Shown: positions 16,374-28,562, counted from the first letter of the stretch. The stretch: 64,000 nt of DNA from Phaeovibrio sulfidiphilus (GCF_014861485.1 NZ_JACZHT010000002.1:62001-126000); one strand, 5' to 3'. The notes: generated from the sequence alone by a model not told the origin. Numbers and translations: made by a program.

Positions 16374-17402
16374 GTGACCACAAAACCAGACTCCCAACCC
16401 GCAGGGATGGATATGGACTCCGCCCTGGAGGCCCTTTTGAGTGTTGTCGGCGACGACCTCCGGCTCGTCAATGACGCGATTGTGGCCCGGATGAACAGCT
16501 CGGTGGCCCTGATCCCCCAGCTGGCTGGGCACCTGATCACGGCCGGCGGAAAGCGTCTGCGACCCCTTCTGACCCTGGCGGCGGCCCGCATGTGCGGTCT
16601 GGAGGACGCGGCCCGTCCCGCCCGCCTGGCAGCCTGCGTGGAGTTCATCCACACGGCGACCTTGCTGCATGACGATGTGGTCGACGAGAGCATGCTGCGG
16701 CGCGGCCTGGAATCCGCCAACGCCCTGTGGGGCAACAAGGCCAGCGTCCTTGTGGGGGACTTCCTGTTCGCCCGCTCGTTCGAGTTCATGGTTGAGGATG
16801 GCTCCCTGAAGGTGATCCGCTCCCTGTGCAACGCCACGTCGGTGATTGCCGAGGGCGAGGTGCTTCAGCTGATGACCGCCAACGACACCACCACCACCGA
16901 AGACCAGTACATGGAGGTGATCCGCTCCAAGACGGCCGCCCTGTTCGCCGCCGCCTGCGAGGTGGGTGCCCAAGCCGCCGGAGCCCCCGAGGCCCACGAG
17001 AAGGCCCTCTACGACTACGGCATGAACCTGGGGATCGCCTTCCAGCTGGTGGACGACTACCTGGACTACTCCGCCCGCCAGGCCGAGCTCGGCAAGACCG
17101 TGGGCGACGACTTCATGGATGGCAAGATCACCCTGCCGGTCATCCTGGTGTTCGAGCGCGGCACCGACGAGGAGAAGGCGTTCCTTCGGCGCTGCCTGGA
17201 AGACCAGGAGATGGAGGATCCGAAGGCGGATCTGGCCCGCGCGATCCAGATCATGGCGAAATACGACACCCTCGGGGAGACGGTCACCCGCGCCCGGGAC
17301 TACGGCGCGCGCGCCCGCGCGGCCCTGTCGTCTTTCCCGGCCAATCCTGCGCGCGACGCCCTGATCGGGATTATCGACTACTGCATCGATCGGGCGCACT
17401 AA
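16374..17402 (+). CDS. ispB: Polyprenyl (octaprenyl/decaprenyl) diphosphate synthase
   Basis: A long-chain trans-prenyl transferase making the ubiquinone side chain from IPP and FPP. It carries GGKRLRPLLTLAAA, the first Asp-rich motif LLHDDVVDES and the second QLVDDYLDY, plus the GKTVGDDFMDGKITLPVI segment typical of IspB. The start is not certain: GTG at 16374 gives 342 residues; ATG at 16407 or 16413 are alternatives, the latter with CAGGG six bases upstream. The product chain length (often C10 in alphaproteobacteria) cannot be read off here. It is followed 25 bases later by the small membrane protein gene. Confidence 0.9.
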   Translation: MTTKPDSQPAGMDMDSALEALLSVVGDDLRLVNDAIVARMNSSVALIPQLAGHLITAGGKRLRPLLTLAAARMCGLEDAARPARLAACVEFIHTATLLHDDVVDESMLRRGLESANALWGNKASVLVGDFLFARSFEFMVEDGSLKVIRSLCNATSVIAEGEVLQLMTANDTTTTEDQYMEVIRSKTAALFAAACEVGAQAAGAPEAHEKALYDYGMNLGIAFQLVDDYLDYSARQAELGKTVGDDFMDGKITLPVILVFERGTDEEKAFLRRCLEDQEMEDPKADLARAIQIMAKYDTLGETVTRARDYGARARAALSSFPANPARDALIGIIDYCIDRAH

Positions 17403-17426
17403 CCAGGAAACGGGACGGGCTTCGAG

Positions 17427-17672
17427 ATGTTCCTGCTGAAAATACTCTTCACCCTGGCGGCGATCATCGGCGTGTGGGTGGTGTTCCGTGCCGCATCCCG
17501 CATGGCACGGGGGGAGCGGCGCACGACTCCGGCCGAGGAGGCCGCCCGCGCGGCCCGCGCCGCAACCGAGGCCCGGGCCGGAAAGTCCGTCGATCTGGTG
17601 AAATGCCCGTCCTGCGGCGCCTATCACGATTCGGGCACGCCGTGTGCGTGCCGGAACGGGCGCCCGGAATGA
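17427..17672 (+). CDS. Small membrane protein with a C-terminal zinc knuckle, 81 aa
   Basis: One N-terminal membrane helix (about residues 2-22) is followed by a short Arg/Ala-rich helix and a cysteine cluster, [16 protein letters not shown], near residues 60-75. The four Cys (plus His) look like a small zinc ribbon facing the cytoplasm. It resembles short uncharacterised proteobacterial proteins of the PP0621 type. It sits between ispB (25 bases upstream) and glyQ (106 bases downstream) on the same strand, and so may be co-transcribed with ispB. No function known. Confidence 0.75.
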   Translation: MFLLKILFTLAAIIGVWVVFRAASRMARGERRTTPAEEAARAARAATEARAGKSVDLVKCPSCGAYHDSGTPCACRNGRPE

Positions 17673-17709
17673 TCTCCCCTGCCGAGCCGAAGCTGCTTCT
17701 GTCCGGCGT

Positions 17710-17740
17710 CCGGAAAGGCGGTCTGCCGGGGCCTTTCCGG
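17710..17740 (+). promoter_or_regulatory. Perfect 10-bp hairpin in the glyQ leader
   Basis: CCGGAAAGGC at 17710-17719 and its exact complement at 17731-17740 enclose 11 bases. It lies 38 bases before the glyQ ATG. A second, imperfect hairpin (GGAAAC pairing with GTTTTCC) spans the AAGG that is the likely glyQ ribosome site. No T tract follows the first stem, so it is not a simple terminator. It could control glyQS translation or mark the 3' end of the ispB transcript. Confidence 0.45.
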
Positions 17741-17778
17741 GAACGGTGTTCTGCTCCCGGAAACTCAAGGTTTTCCTC

Positions 17779-18666
17779 ATGACCACCCCGAATGATTTTC
17801 AGTCCCTCATCCTGAGGCTTCAGCACTTCTGGGCCGAACGCGGCTGCGTGATTCTCCAGCCTTTCGACATGGAGATGGGGGCGGGCACGTTCCACCCCGC
17901 CACGACCCTGCGCGCCCTTGGTCCCGACCCCTGGAACGCGGCCTTCGTGCAGCCGTGCCGCCGTCCCACCGACGGCCGCTACGGCGAGAACCCGAACCGC
18001 CTCCAGCACTATTACCAGTTCCAGGTCATCTTGAAGCCCTCGCCGGAGGATCCCCAGGCCCTGTACCTGGACTCCCTTCGGGCGCTGGGGATCGATCCCC
18101 TGGCCCACGACATCCGTTTTGTCGAGGACGACTGGGAAAGCCCGACCCTGGGCGCCTGGGGCCTGGGCTGGGAGGTCTGGTGCGACGGCATGGAGGTGAC
18201 CCAGTTCACCTATTTCCAGCAGGTGGGCGGCGTGGACTGCAACCCGGTTGCGGTGGAGCTGACCTACGGCCTCGAGCGGCTGGCCATGTACATCCAGGGG
18301 GTCGAGAACGTCTACGACCTGGACTACAACGGCGCCGGCGTGACCTACGGCGATCTGTTCCTTGAGGCCGAGAAGGAATACAGCGCCCACAACTTTGAAT
18401 TTGCCGACACGGCGGCCCTGTTCCGCCACTTCGACGACGCCGAGCGCGAGTGTCAGGCCCTTCTGGAGCGCGGTCTTCCGCTTCCGGCCTATGACCAGTG
18501 CATCAAGGCCAGTCACCGCTTCAACCTTCTGGACGCGCGCGGTGTCATTTCCGTGACCGAGCGGGCCGCCTACATCGGCCGGGTTCGGGCTCTTGCCCGC
18601 GGGTGCTGCGAGGCTTGGCTGAACGTCTGTACGTCCCGGGCTGCGGGAGGCCCTGTCCATGGCTGA
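17779..18666 (+). CDS. glyQ: Glycyl-tRNA synthetase alpha subunit
   Basis: A 295-residue catalytic subunit of the bacterial alpha2beta2 glycyl-tRNA synthetase. It opens with [36 protein letters not shown] and contains [33 protein letters not shown] and [24 protein letters not shown], all near-invariant. ATG at 17779 with AAGG about eight bases upstream gives the usual N-terminus. It overlaps glyS by eight bases. The short Gly/Ala/Pro tail ([10 protein letters not shown]) is set by that overlap. Confidence 0.97.
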   Translation: MTTPNDFQSLILRLQHFWAERGCVILQPFDMEMGAGTFHPATTLRALGPDPWNAAFVQPCRRPTDGRYGENPNRLQHYYQFQVILKPSPEDPQALYLDSLRALGIDPLAHDIRFVEDDWESPTLGAWGLGWEVWCDGMEVTQFTYFQQVGGVDCNPVAVELTYGLERLAMYIQGVENVYDLDYNGAGVTYGDLFLEAEKEYSAHNFEFADTAALFRHFDDAERECQALLERGLPLPAYDQCIKASHRFNLLDARGVISVTERAAYIGRVRALARGCCEAWLNVCTSRAAGGPVHG

Positions 18667-20740
18667 GTTGCTTTTCGAGCTGTTTTCCGAGGAAATTCCC
18701 GCACGCATGCAGGAACGGGCCGCCCAGGATCTGGCGCGCCTGATGGAGACCTGTCTGGGCGAGGCGACCCTGACCTTTGACCGGGTGCAGACCTGTGTGA
18801 CCCCGCGGCGCCTGTGTGCGGTGGTGCATGGCCTGCCCGAGCGCCAGCCGGATGTGAGCGAGGAGCGCAAGGGCCCCCGCGAGGACGCCCCCGCCAAGGC
18901 GGTGGAGGGCTTCCTGAGCTCGGTCGGCCTGTCCCTCGACCAGGTGGAGCGGCGGGAGACCCCCAAGGGCACCTTCCTGTTCGCCATGATCGAAAAAAAG
19001 GGCCAGGACTCCCGGGATATCCTCCCCGGAGTGCTGGAAAAGGTCATCGCGGCCTTCCCCTGGCCCAAGTCCATGCGCTGGGGCGCGAACCGCTTTGCCT
19101 GGGTGCGCCCGATCCACGGGGTTGTGGCCCTGTTCGACGGGGTCGTCCTGAAGGGCGGCATTGATCTGGGCGGCCGCATGCTGCCGTTCTCGGACACCAC
19201 CCGGGGCCACCGCTTCCGGGCGCCCGAGCCGTTCCCGGTCTCGGGGTTTGCCGATTACTGCGAGAAGCTTGCGAACGCCCATGTGGTCCTGGATGCTAAC
19301 GAGCGCCGCACCCGGATCCGGGAGGGGGCCGACGCGGTCGCCGCCTCCATGGGCCTTGAGGTGCGTCCGGATCCGGGTCTCCTCAACGAGGTGACCGGTC
19401 TGGTCGAGTGGCCCGAGGTTCTGGTGGGGCGCATCGACGACGACTGCATGAGCCTGCCGCAGGAAATCCTGACCACCTCCATGCGCGCACACCAGAAGTA
19501 CTTTGCGCTCCAGACCGCGGACGGAAGCCTGGCCCCCCACTTTGTTGTGGTGGCCAACGGTATCCGCCCCGAGGCCCGGGAGACGGTCATCGCTGGAAAC
19601 GAGCGGGTGCTGCGCGCCCGCCTGTCCGACGCCCGGTTCTTCTGGGACCAGGACCGCGCCGAGACCCTGGAAAGCCGCGTGGCGGCCCTGAATGACCGGA
19701 TTTTCCACGCAAAGCTGGGAACCGACTTCGAGCGTGTCGAGCGCATCCGCCGCCTTGCGGGCGTGATTGCCCGCGCCTGGGGCGTGCCGGATCCGGCGGC
19801 GGTCGACCGCGCCGCTCTGCTGTCCAAGGCGGACCTGTCCACCGGCATGGTGGGCGAGTTCCCCGAGCTCCAGGGCGTCATGGGGGCCTACTACGCCCGC
19901 CACGACGGCGAGGCCCAGGACGTTGTGGAGGCCATCCGCAGCCACTACGGGCCTTTGGGTCCGTCGGACCGCTGCCCGTCGGCGCCCGTGTCCGTGGCGG
20001 TGGCCCTGGCCGACAAGCTCGACACCCTTGCGGGCTTCTGGCTGATCAATGAGAAGCCCACCGGATCGAAAGACCCGTTTGCCCTTCGCCGGGCGGCCCT
20101 GGGCGTGATCCGGCTGATTTTGGAAAACAACGTGCGTGTGCGCCTGCGTCCCCTGATCGACGCGGCCGCCGAGGGGCATTGCGCCGCCCGGACCTTCTCC
20201 GGGGCCTCGGTCACGGACGATCTCATGGTCTTTTTCGCCGAGCGCCTGAAGGTGCGCGAGCGCGAGGGCGGCCTGCGTCACGACCTGATCGAGGCGGTCT
20301 TTGCCCTTGCGGGCGAGGACGACCTGGTCCGCCTGTGTGCGCGGGCCCGGGCGCTGGAGGACTTCGTGCGCACTCCGGGCGGCAGCGACCTGCTGGCGGC
20401 CTGCCGGCGCGCGGCCAACATTGTGCGCATCGAGTCCGGCAAGGACGGGGTCGACGGCTTTGGCGCTCCGGATCCGGCCCTCTTCGGGCAGGACGAGGAG
20501 CGGGCTCTGGGGGCAGCCCTGGACGAGGTGAATGTGGAGGCGGCTCCGCTTCTTGCGGCCGAGGCCTACACGGACACCATGGCGGTGCTTGCCCGTCTGC
20601 GGGCTCCCGTCGATGCGTTTTTTGAACACGTGACAGTCAATGCGGCGGACCGGGCCTTGCGCGCTAACCGCCTGGGACTGCTTCAGAGCATATTGGCCAC
20701 CATGAGTGCGGTGGCCGATTTCTCCAAAATCGAGGGTTAG
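18659..20740 (+). CDS. glyS: Glycyl-tRNA synthetase beta subunit
   Basis: A 693-residue tRNA-binding subunit with the family start [18 protein letters not shown], the KSMRWG and FAWVRPIHG motifs near 135-160, [18 protein letters not shown] near 265-285, and [24 protein letters not shown] near 390-415. A C-terminal anticodon-binding-like region follows. ATG at 18659 lies inside the end of glyQ and has GGAGG about eight bases upstream. It is followed 16 bases later by ppdK, a neighbourhood typical of Rhodospirillales. Confidence 0.97.
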   Translation: MAELLFELFSEEIPARMQERAAQDLARLMETCLGEATLTFDRVQTCVTPRRLCAVVHGLPERQPDVSEERKGPREDAPAKAVEGFLSSVGLSLDQVERRETPKGTFLFAMIEKKGQDSRDILPGVLEKVIAAFPWPKSMRWGANRFAWVRPIHGVVALFDGVVLKGGIDLGGRMLPFSDTTRGHRFRAPEPFPVSGFADYCEKLANAHVVLDANERRTRIREGADAVAASMGLEVRPDPGLLNEVTGLVEWPEVLVGRIDDDCMSLPQEILTTSMRAHQKYFALQTADGSLAPHFVVVANGIRPEARETVIAGNERVLRARLSDARFFWDQDRAETLESRVAALNDRIFHAKLGTDFERVERIRRLAGVIARAWGVPDPAAVDRAALLSKADLSTGMVGEFPELQGVMGAYYARHDGEAQDVVEAIRSHYGPLGPSDRCPSAPVSVAVALADKLDTLAGFWLINEKPTGSKDPFALRRAALGVIRLILENNVRVRLRPLIDAAAEGHCAARTFSGASVTDDLMVFFAERLKVREREGGLRHDLIEAVFALAGEDDLVRLCARARALEDFVRTPGGSDLLAACRRAANIVRIESGKDGVDGFGAPDPALFGQDEERALGAALDEVNVEAAPLLAAEAYTDTMAVLARLRAPVDAFFEHVTVNAADRALRANRLGLLQSILATMSAVADFSKIEG

Positions 20741-20756
20741 GGAACAGGAGCTCGAT

Positions 20757-23423
<2,667 letters not shown>

Positions 23424-23442
23424 TTCCGTACATATGCGAAAG

Positions 23443-23479
23443 CCGCGCCGCCCGGGTCAGAGCGGCGCGGTTTTCTTTT
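23443..23479 (+). terminator. Intrinsic terminator of ppdK
   Basis: A perfect 9-bp GC stem (CCGCGCCGC at 23443-23451 with its complement at 23462-23470) and a 10-base loop, followed by TTTTCTTTT. It lies 20 bases past the ppdK stop and 23 bases before lptF, so it should end the glyQ-glyS-ppdK transcript. Confidence 0.9.
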
Positions 23480-23501
23480 CCGGAAACCGGCAGGGCCCGC
23501 A

Positions 23502-24671
23502 TTGAGCATTCTTGATCGCTACATCCTGAAAAATCTGCTCGTGAGCCTCACGGTGGCGACCGTCTCGCTTCTGGGGCTCCTGTGGCTGATCAATGCCCTC
23601 AAGTTCCTGGACTGGTTCATCAACAAGGGGCTGTCCGTCTGGACCTTTCTGAAGGTCACCTGGATTCTGATGCCGGGCTTCCTGACGGTGTTTGTCCCCA
23701 TCGCCCTGTTCGCGGTGACCCTGTTCGTCTACTCCCGCCTGTCCTACGACCGGGAGCTGGTGGTCATGCGCTCCGCCGGCATGAGCGTCTGGCGCCTGGG
23801 GCGCCCGGCGCTGATCTTGTGCACCGCTCTGACGCTGGTGGGCTACGTCCTGACCCTGGAGGTGGTTCCCTCCCTGGAGCGGGTGTTTGACGACATCAAG
23901 ACCAGTGTGCGCGACGACATCTCGTCCCTGGTGCTGCGCGAGGGCCAGTTTACCCAGGTCAACCGCAACATCACCGTCTACCTGGGCGAGCGGGCCGCCG
24001 ACGGCACCTTGAAGAACATCGTGATCTACGACACCGGCAACCCGGAAAAGAGCGCAACGGTTCTGGCCAAGTCCGGGGCCCTTGTGATGGACCAGGGGCC
24101 ACCGCGCTTCGTCCTGATCGACGGAAACCGCCAGGAGTGGGACTATCGGAACCGCCGGGCCAGCTTCCTGTATTTCGACAGCTATTCCCTCATGTTCCGT
24201 TCGGATGACACCTCCGGGGGCTACCGCTACCGCAAGGAGAACCAGCGCTCGTTCCGGGACCTGGTCACACTCAAGGCGGGGGACATCCCGGACGTGGAGT
24301 ATCCCACGCCCCTGACGGAAAACCAGGTTCGCCGCCTGCGTCTGGAGGCCCATCAGCGGCTTCTCCAGCCCCTCAACCATTTCGGCTTTGTGATGATCGC
24401 CCTGGGGGCTGTTCTGACCAGCCAGTTCCGCCGCCGCAGCAACAGCCGTCCGGTTCTGCTGGCCGTGTTCCTGGTGGTCTGCTTCCAGGCCCTGGACCTG
24501 AGTTCGGGCAGTCTGGCCAAGCGGTCCTGGACCGGTCTGGTTCTTTATGACGTGGCCGTTGTCCTGCCCATTCTTGTGGGCCTTTTGTGGATGGCCAATG
24601 TGCCCCGGCGGCTGATGGATGCGATCGTGACGGCCCGCGCCTCCGCCGTGCATGCGCGTGGTGCCTCGTGA
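23502..24671 (+). CDS. lptF: LPS export permease LptF
   Basis: A 389-residue YjgP/YjgQ-family permease. It has the start LDRYILKNLLVSL, membrane helices at about 12-32, 55-82 and 98-120, a central periplasmic beta-jellyroll region (about 125-275), then three C-terminal helices. LSYDRELVVMRSAGMS is the cytoplasmic coupling-helix signature. With LptG and the ATPase LptB it extracts LPS from the inner membrane and passes it to LptC/A. The start is a TTG at 23502 with CAGGG upstream; no in-frame ATG is available between the terminator and the conserved LDRY. The next gene overlaps by four bases. No lptG is adjacent, and distinction from LptG is by similarity only. Confidence 0.85.
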   Translation: MSILDRYILKNLLVSLTVATVSLLGLLWLINALKFLDWFINKGLSVWTFLKVTWILMPGFLTVFVPIALFAVTLFVYSRLSYDRELVVMRSAGMSVWRLGRPALILCTALTLVGYVLTLEVVPSLERVFDDIKTSVRDDISSLVLREGQFTQVNRNITVYLGERAADGTLKNIVIYDTGNPEKSATVLAKSGALVMDQGPPRFVLIDGNRQEWDYRNRRASFLYFDSYSLMFRSDDTSGGYRYRKENQRSFRDLVTLKAGDIPDVEYPTPLTENQVRRLRLEAHQRLLQPLNHFGFVMIALGAVLTSQFRRRSNSRPVLLAVFLVVCFQALDLSSGSLAKRSWTGLVLYDVAVVLPILVGLLWMANVPRRLMDAIVTARASAVHARGAS

Positions 24672-26464
24672 CGACCGCCCCCGCCGAGGAGATGAAAGAG
24701 CACGAGACGGGTGGCCCCTCCGGTCCTGCCCTGCTTTTGCGCTTCCTGCGTGACACCCTTGTGGCCCAGCTTCTGCCGCTTGTGTTCGCGGGCGTGTTCA
24801 TGCTGGCGGTCGCGGGGCTGACCACCACGGTGGCCTGGCTGATGGAGCCCGCCTTCAACGCCATTTTCCGGTCCAGCGATCCGGACCGGCTTTACCTTGT
24901 GGCCCTGGCCTTTCCCGCGGTTCTCACGGCCCGGGGTGTGGCCAACTATATCGCCCGGCTGCTTTTGAACCGGGTGGGCCTGGACGTGGTCGCCACCAGC
25001 CAGAAGCGGCTTTTTGACCACCTCCAGGGGATGGACATCTTTTTCATCGCCCGCTACCGCACGGCGGGGCTGACCAACCGGATCGTGGGGGACACGGCCA
25101 GCTTGCGCTCGGTCCTGATTGACCTGATGCGCCTTCTGTCCTCGGACCTGCCCCTGATTGCGGGCCTTGTGGCGTCCCTGTTTGTGTTCGATCTGGACCT
25201 TGCCCTGCTGGCGCTTGTGGTGGTTCCCCTGGCGGCAATTCCCGTTGTGCTTCTGGGGCGCGCGGCCCGGGTGGTGGGCAACCGCACCCTGGTGGAGCGC
25301 GGGCTCTTTGCCGGAGCCATGCTCCAGGCCCTCCAGAGCATGCGGCTGGTGAAGATCTACGGCGCCGAGGAGTTTGAGCGCAAACGCGCGTTTGACCGCT
25401 CGGATGCCCTCTACCGGCTGTCCATGCGATCCGTGCTGATCGAGGGTATTCTTGCGGTCTCCCTGGACCTGATTATCGGGGTGGTGTTCTCGGTGATTGC
25501 GGTCTACGGCTTTTACCGCCTTTCCAACGGAACCCTGGACCCGGGCACCCTGGTGGCCTTCGTCACCGCCGCCTACCTTGCCTATCGGCCCATGAAGGGG
25601 CTGGGCAAGGGGATGGTTTCCGCCCAGTCCCTGTTTGCGGTGCTCCGGCGCTACTATGCCTTTCTGGACACGGCCCCGGGCATTCCCGATGCGCCGGGCG
25701 CGCGTCCGCTTCAGGTGAGCCAGGGGGAGATCCGCCTGGAAAACGTGACGCTGCACTACCCGGGACGGGACGAGCCGGCCCTGGACGGCCTGGACCTGAC
25801 CCTGCCCGGAGGAAAGACCACGGCTCTGGTGGGCCGTTCGGGCGCGGGGAAGTCGTCCGTGTTCTCGCTGCTCGTGCGGTTTGTGGATCCGGACGGCGGA
25901 CGCATCCTGATTGACGGCCAGGACATCCGGGAGGTGCCCCAGTCCTCCCTCTGGCGGACGGTGACCCTGGTGCCCCAGGAGGCGGTGATCCTGGACGACA
26001 CGATCCGGGCCAATATTGCCTTCGGTGTCGAGGACGCCGCCGATGCGGAGATTGAGCGCGCCGCCCGGAACGCGGCTCTCGAGGATGTTGTGCGCTCGCT
26101 GCCCGAGGGGTACGCAACCCTGGTGGGCGAGGACGGCGTGCGGCTGTCCGGCGGCCAGCGCCAGCGCCTGTCCATCGCGAGGGCCATGCTGCGCGAGACC
26201 CCGGTTCTGCTTCTGGATGAGGCCACCTCGGCCCTGGATCCGGAGAACGAGCGCACCGTGCGCGAGGCCTTCGACCGGGTCCGCCAGGGACGCACCTGCG
26301 TGGTCATTGCCCACCGCCTGTCCACCGTGCGCAATGCGGACCGGATCTGTGTGATGGACGCGGGCCGGGTTGTGGCCTCGGGCACCCACGAGGAGCTTCT
26401 GGCCTCGTGTCCCCTGTACGTTTCCCTGTGCGAGCAGGACGGGGGCGTTACCGACGCCACCTGA
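24668..26464 (+). CDS. MsbA-type ABC exporter (half transporter) A, 598 aa
   Basis: Six membrane helices (about 30-300) are fused to an ABC ATPase. Walker A is GRSGAGKSS, the Q-loop is LVPQEAVILDD, the signature is LSGGQRQRLSIARA, Walker B is VLLLDEATSALD and the switch is IAHRLSTV. This is the layout of lipid A flippase MsbA and related lipid or drug exporters; it probably works as a homodimer. GTG at 24668 overlaps the lptF stop (GTGA), which argues for translational coupling; ATG at 24692 is the alternative. Coupling to lptF supports a role in LPS or lipid export. A paralogue lies convergently just downstream. Confidence 0.85.
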   Translation: MTTAPAEEMKEHETGGPSGPALLLRFLRDTLVAQLLPLVFAGVFMLAVAGLTTTVAWLMEPAFNAIFRSSDPDRLYLVALAFPAVLTARGVANYIARLLLNRVGLDVVATSQKRLFDHLQGMDIFFIARYRTAGLTNRIVGDTASLRSVLIDLMRLLSSDLPLIAGLVASLFVFDLDLALLALVVVPLAAIPVVLLGRAARVVGNRTLVERGLFAGAMLQALQSMRLVKIYGAEEFERKRAFDRSDALYRLSMRSVLIEGILAVSLDLIIGVVFSVIAVYGFYRLSNGTLDPGTLVAFVTAAYLAYRPMKGLGKGMVSAQSLFAVLRRYYAFLDTAPGIPDAPGARPLQVSQGEIRLENVTLHYPGRDEPALDGLDLTLPGGKTTALVGRSGAGKSSVFSLLVRFVDPDGGRILIDGQDIREVPQSSLWRTVTLVPQEAVILDDTIRANIAFGVEDAADAEIERAARNAALEDVVRSLPEGYATLVGEDGVRLSGGQRQRLSIARAMLRETPVLLLDEATSALDPENERTVREAFDRVRQGRTCVVIAHRLSTVRNADRICVMDAGRVVASGTHEELLASCPLYVSLCEQDGGVTDAT

Positions 26465-26780
26465 CGCCCGGGGTGTCCGGTTCCGGGAGCCTGCGTGCGG
26501 GCCTGCGAGCTGCCCCCTGCGTGCGTTGGCCCGCCTGCGCGTGGCCCTGGTCCTGAACCTGTTTGATGGATCCGGTGTGCGTGGGCCTGCGGGCCTGCCC
26601 CCTCGCGAGCTTGTCTCTCGCCGGGTGTGTCCGGCCCGCTGGCTCCGGTGTCCGTTAGCGGCGTGGGCCTGCGGGCCTGCCCCCTCGCGAGCTTGTCTCT
26701 CGCCGGGTGTGTCCGGCCCGCTGGCTCCGGTGTCCGTTAGCGGCGCGGGCCCGGGCTAAAGGGGCGGGTCGGTGCCGGGA
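26465..26780. other. Convergent intergenic region between two ABC exporters
   Basis: These 316 bases hold no gene. They contain a perfect 82-bp tandem duplication (listed separately) preceded by about 115 bases of related, degenerate sequence with the same GCGGGCCTGC- and CCCCCTGCG-type words. No T-tailed terminator is obvious for either flanking gene. Confidence 0.7.
26579..26742. repeat. Perfect tandem duplication of an 82-bp unit
   Basis: Copy one is 26579-26660 and copy two is 26661-26742, identical over all 82 bases by direct comparison. Each unit contains a short hairpin (GCGAG, six bases, CTCGC), an internal direct repeat of GGGCCTGC, and the CCGGTGTCCG core found in other intergenic regions here. 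A degenerate third start (GCGCGGGCC) follows copy two. It lies between the 3' ends of two convergent genes. Confidence 0.95.
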
Positions 26781-28562
26781 TCAGCTGCCCAGCTCGCCCG
26801 CGGCCAGCAGGCGCGCATAGAGGCCGCCGCTGTGCGCGAGGCTGTCGTGGGTTCCGCTCTCCACAATCCGGCCCCGGTCCATCACGTGAATGATATCCGC
26901 GGCCCGGATGGTGGACAGACGGTGGGCGATGACCAGCGTCGCGCGGTCGCGCATCAGTACCTCGAGGGCCGCCTGCACCAGGCGCTCGGACTCGCCGTCC
27001 AGGGCCGAGGTGGGCTCGTCCAGCAGCAGCACCGGGGCATCCTTCAGGAACGCCCGCGCGATGGACAGGCGCTGGCGCTGCCCCCCGGAGAGCGACGCTC
27101 CCCGTTCCCCCAGCCAGGTGTCATAGCCCTGCGGCAGATCCCGGATGAAGGCGTCTGCCCCCGCCATGCGGGCGGCGTGCTCGATGGCCTCGCTTGACAC
27201 ACCCGGAGCGCCGTAGGCGATGTTGGCCCGCGCCGTGTCGTCGAAGACGATCACCTCCTGGGAGACAAGGGAGATCCGCTCCCACAGGGACGCGAGCCGA
27301 AGGGACCGCAGGTCGTTCCCGTCGATGCTGACCATGCCCGCGGTCGGGTCGTAGAGCCGGGTGATCATGTTGAGCACCGAGGACTTCCCCGCCCCCGACG
27401 GACCCACCAGGGCCACCGTGCGGCCGGGCTCCAGGTCCAGGGACAGGTCGGCGAGGGCATTGCGCCCCGCGCCCGGATAGGCAAACGTCACGGTCTCGAG
27501 CCGGATGTGCGACGGTCCCGGGGGCAGATCCCGGGCATCCGGGGCCTCCTGCAAGGTGGGCTTGGTGTCGAGCACCTCGAACACCCGCTCCACCGAGGCC
27601 AGGATGCCCTGCAGGTCCACGTGCAGGTTTGCAAGGCTCTTGGCCGGACGGTAGGCCAGCATCACGGCCACCAGGAAGGACACCACCGCGCCTTCCGTCA
27701 TGCTGCCGTCCAGAATGCGAAGCCCGCCATACAGGACAACGCCCCCAAGGGCCAGCCCGACGACGGCCTCGGTCAGGGGGGCGAGAAGCGTGCGGGTCTT
27801 CTGGATCCGGAACTGGAGCTGGCGCAGGCGGTTGATCAGGCCGTGCACCCGGATGCGCTCCTGGCGCTCGGCGCCGTAGAGCCTGGCGATGCGCACGCTG
27901 CGGATCGTCTGGATCAGGCGGCCGCCCAGATCGGCGGCCTGGGCCTGGGCCTGCTTCGAGACCCTCCGGACCTTGCGCCCCACCAGGGTGATGGGCCAGA
28001 TCGCCAGCGGCATCAGAACGTAGGCAATCAGGGACAGCTTCCAGTCCAGCCACAGGGTGTAGGCAACAAGCCCGATCAGGGTCGGGATGTCGCGCCCGAT
28101 GCTGGACATGGTGGTCATGAACAGGGTTCCCAGCACGTCCGTGTCGGCGGTCACCCGGGTTGTCAGGGTTCCTGCGGGCTGGCTTTGCAGGAAGGCCATG
28201 TCCATGGAGGCAATGTGGGCGTAGGTGGCCTTGCGCACATCGTTGATCACCCCGTTCGAGGCGTGGGACAGGACGTAGCGCCCCAGAAAGGCCGTGACGG
28301 ACCGGATCACAAAGACGGTGGGGATGGCCAGCACAAGAATAATCAGGTGGTCGGCGCTCACCGTGTAGGTTCCGTCCCGGAAGCCGTCGACCAGGGGCTT
28401 GGCGGCCCAGGCGACCGCCACCGACACCGCGCCGTTGAGCGCCATCCAGAAGAGGGCCACAAGGAACGTTCCCAGCCGGGGTCGGGCGAACCGCAGAAGA
28501 AGGCGCTTCAGGACCGGCTGGTGGCTGTCGTCCCGGGGGGAGGGGGCGGGCGAGGAGGGCAT
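26781..28562 (-). CDS. msbA: MsbA-type ABC exporter (half transporter) B, 593 aa
   Basis: Same architecture as the convergent paralogue: six helices (about 25-300) and an ATPase with Walker A GPSGAGKSS, Q-loop LVSQEVIVFDD, signature LSGGQRQRLSIARA, Walker B VLLLDEPTSALD and IAHRLSTI. The transmembrane motif SMDMAFLQSQPAGTLTTRVTADTDVL is characteristic of the MsbA/lipid exporter subfamily. I take ATG at 28562 (MPSSPAPSPRDD) because it gives the usual short cytoplasmic N-terminus. The reading frame is open further upstream, so a longer start is possible. Of the two paralogues this one looks closer to standard MsbA, but which flips lipid A is not decidable here. Confidence 0.82.
   Translation of the reverse strand: MPSSPAPSPRDDSHQPVLKRLLLRFARPRLGTFLVALFWMALNGAVSVAVAWAAKPLVDGFRDGTYTVSADHLIILVLAIPTVFVIRSVTAFLGRYVLSHASNGVINDVRKATYAHIASMDMAFLQSQPAGTLTTRVTADTDVLGTLFMTTMSSIGRDIPTLIGLVAYTLWLDWKLSLIAYVLMPLAIWPITLVGRKVRRVSKQAQAQAADLGGRLIQTIRSVRIARLYGAERQERIRVHGLINRLRQLQFRIQKTRTLLAPLTEAVVGLALGGVVLYGGLRILDGSMTEGAVVSFLVAVMLAYRPAKSLANLHVDLQGILASVERVFEVLDTKPTLQEAPDARDLPPGPSHIRLETVTFAYPGAGRNALADLSLDLEPGRTVALVGPSGAGKSSVLNMITRLYDPTAGMVSIDGNDLRSLRLASLWERISLVSQEVIVFDDTARANIAYGAPGVSSEAIEHAARMAGADAFIRDLPQGYDTWLGERGASLSGGQRQRLSIARAFLKDAPVLLLDEPTSALDGESERLVQAALEVLMRDRATLVIAHRLSTIRAADIIHVMDRGRIVESGTHDSLAHSGGLYARLLAAGELGS

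Noticed and set aside
26465-26780. CRISPR array
   Set aside because: The repeat is a direct 82-bp duplication without spacers, and no cas genes are present.
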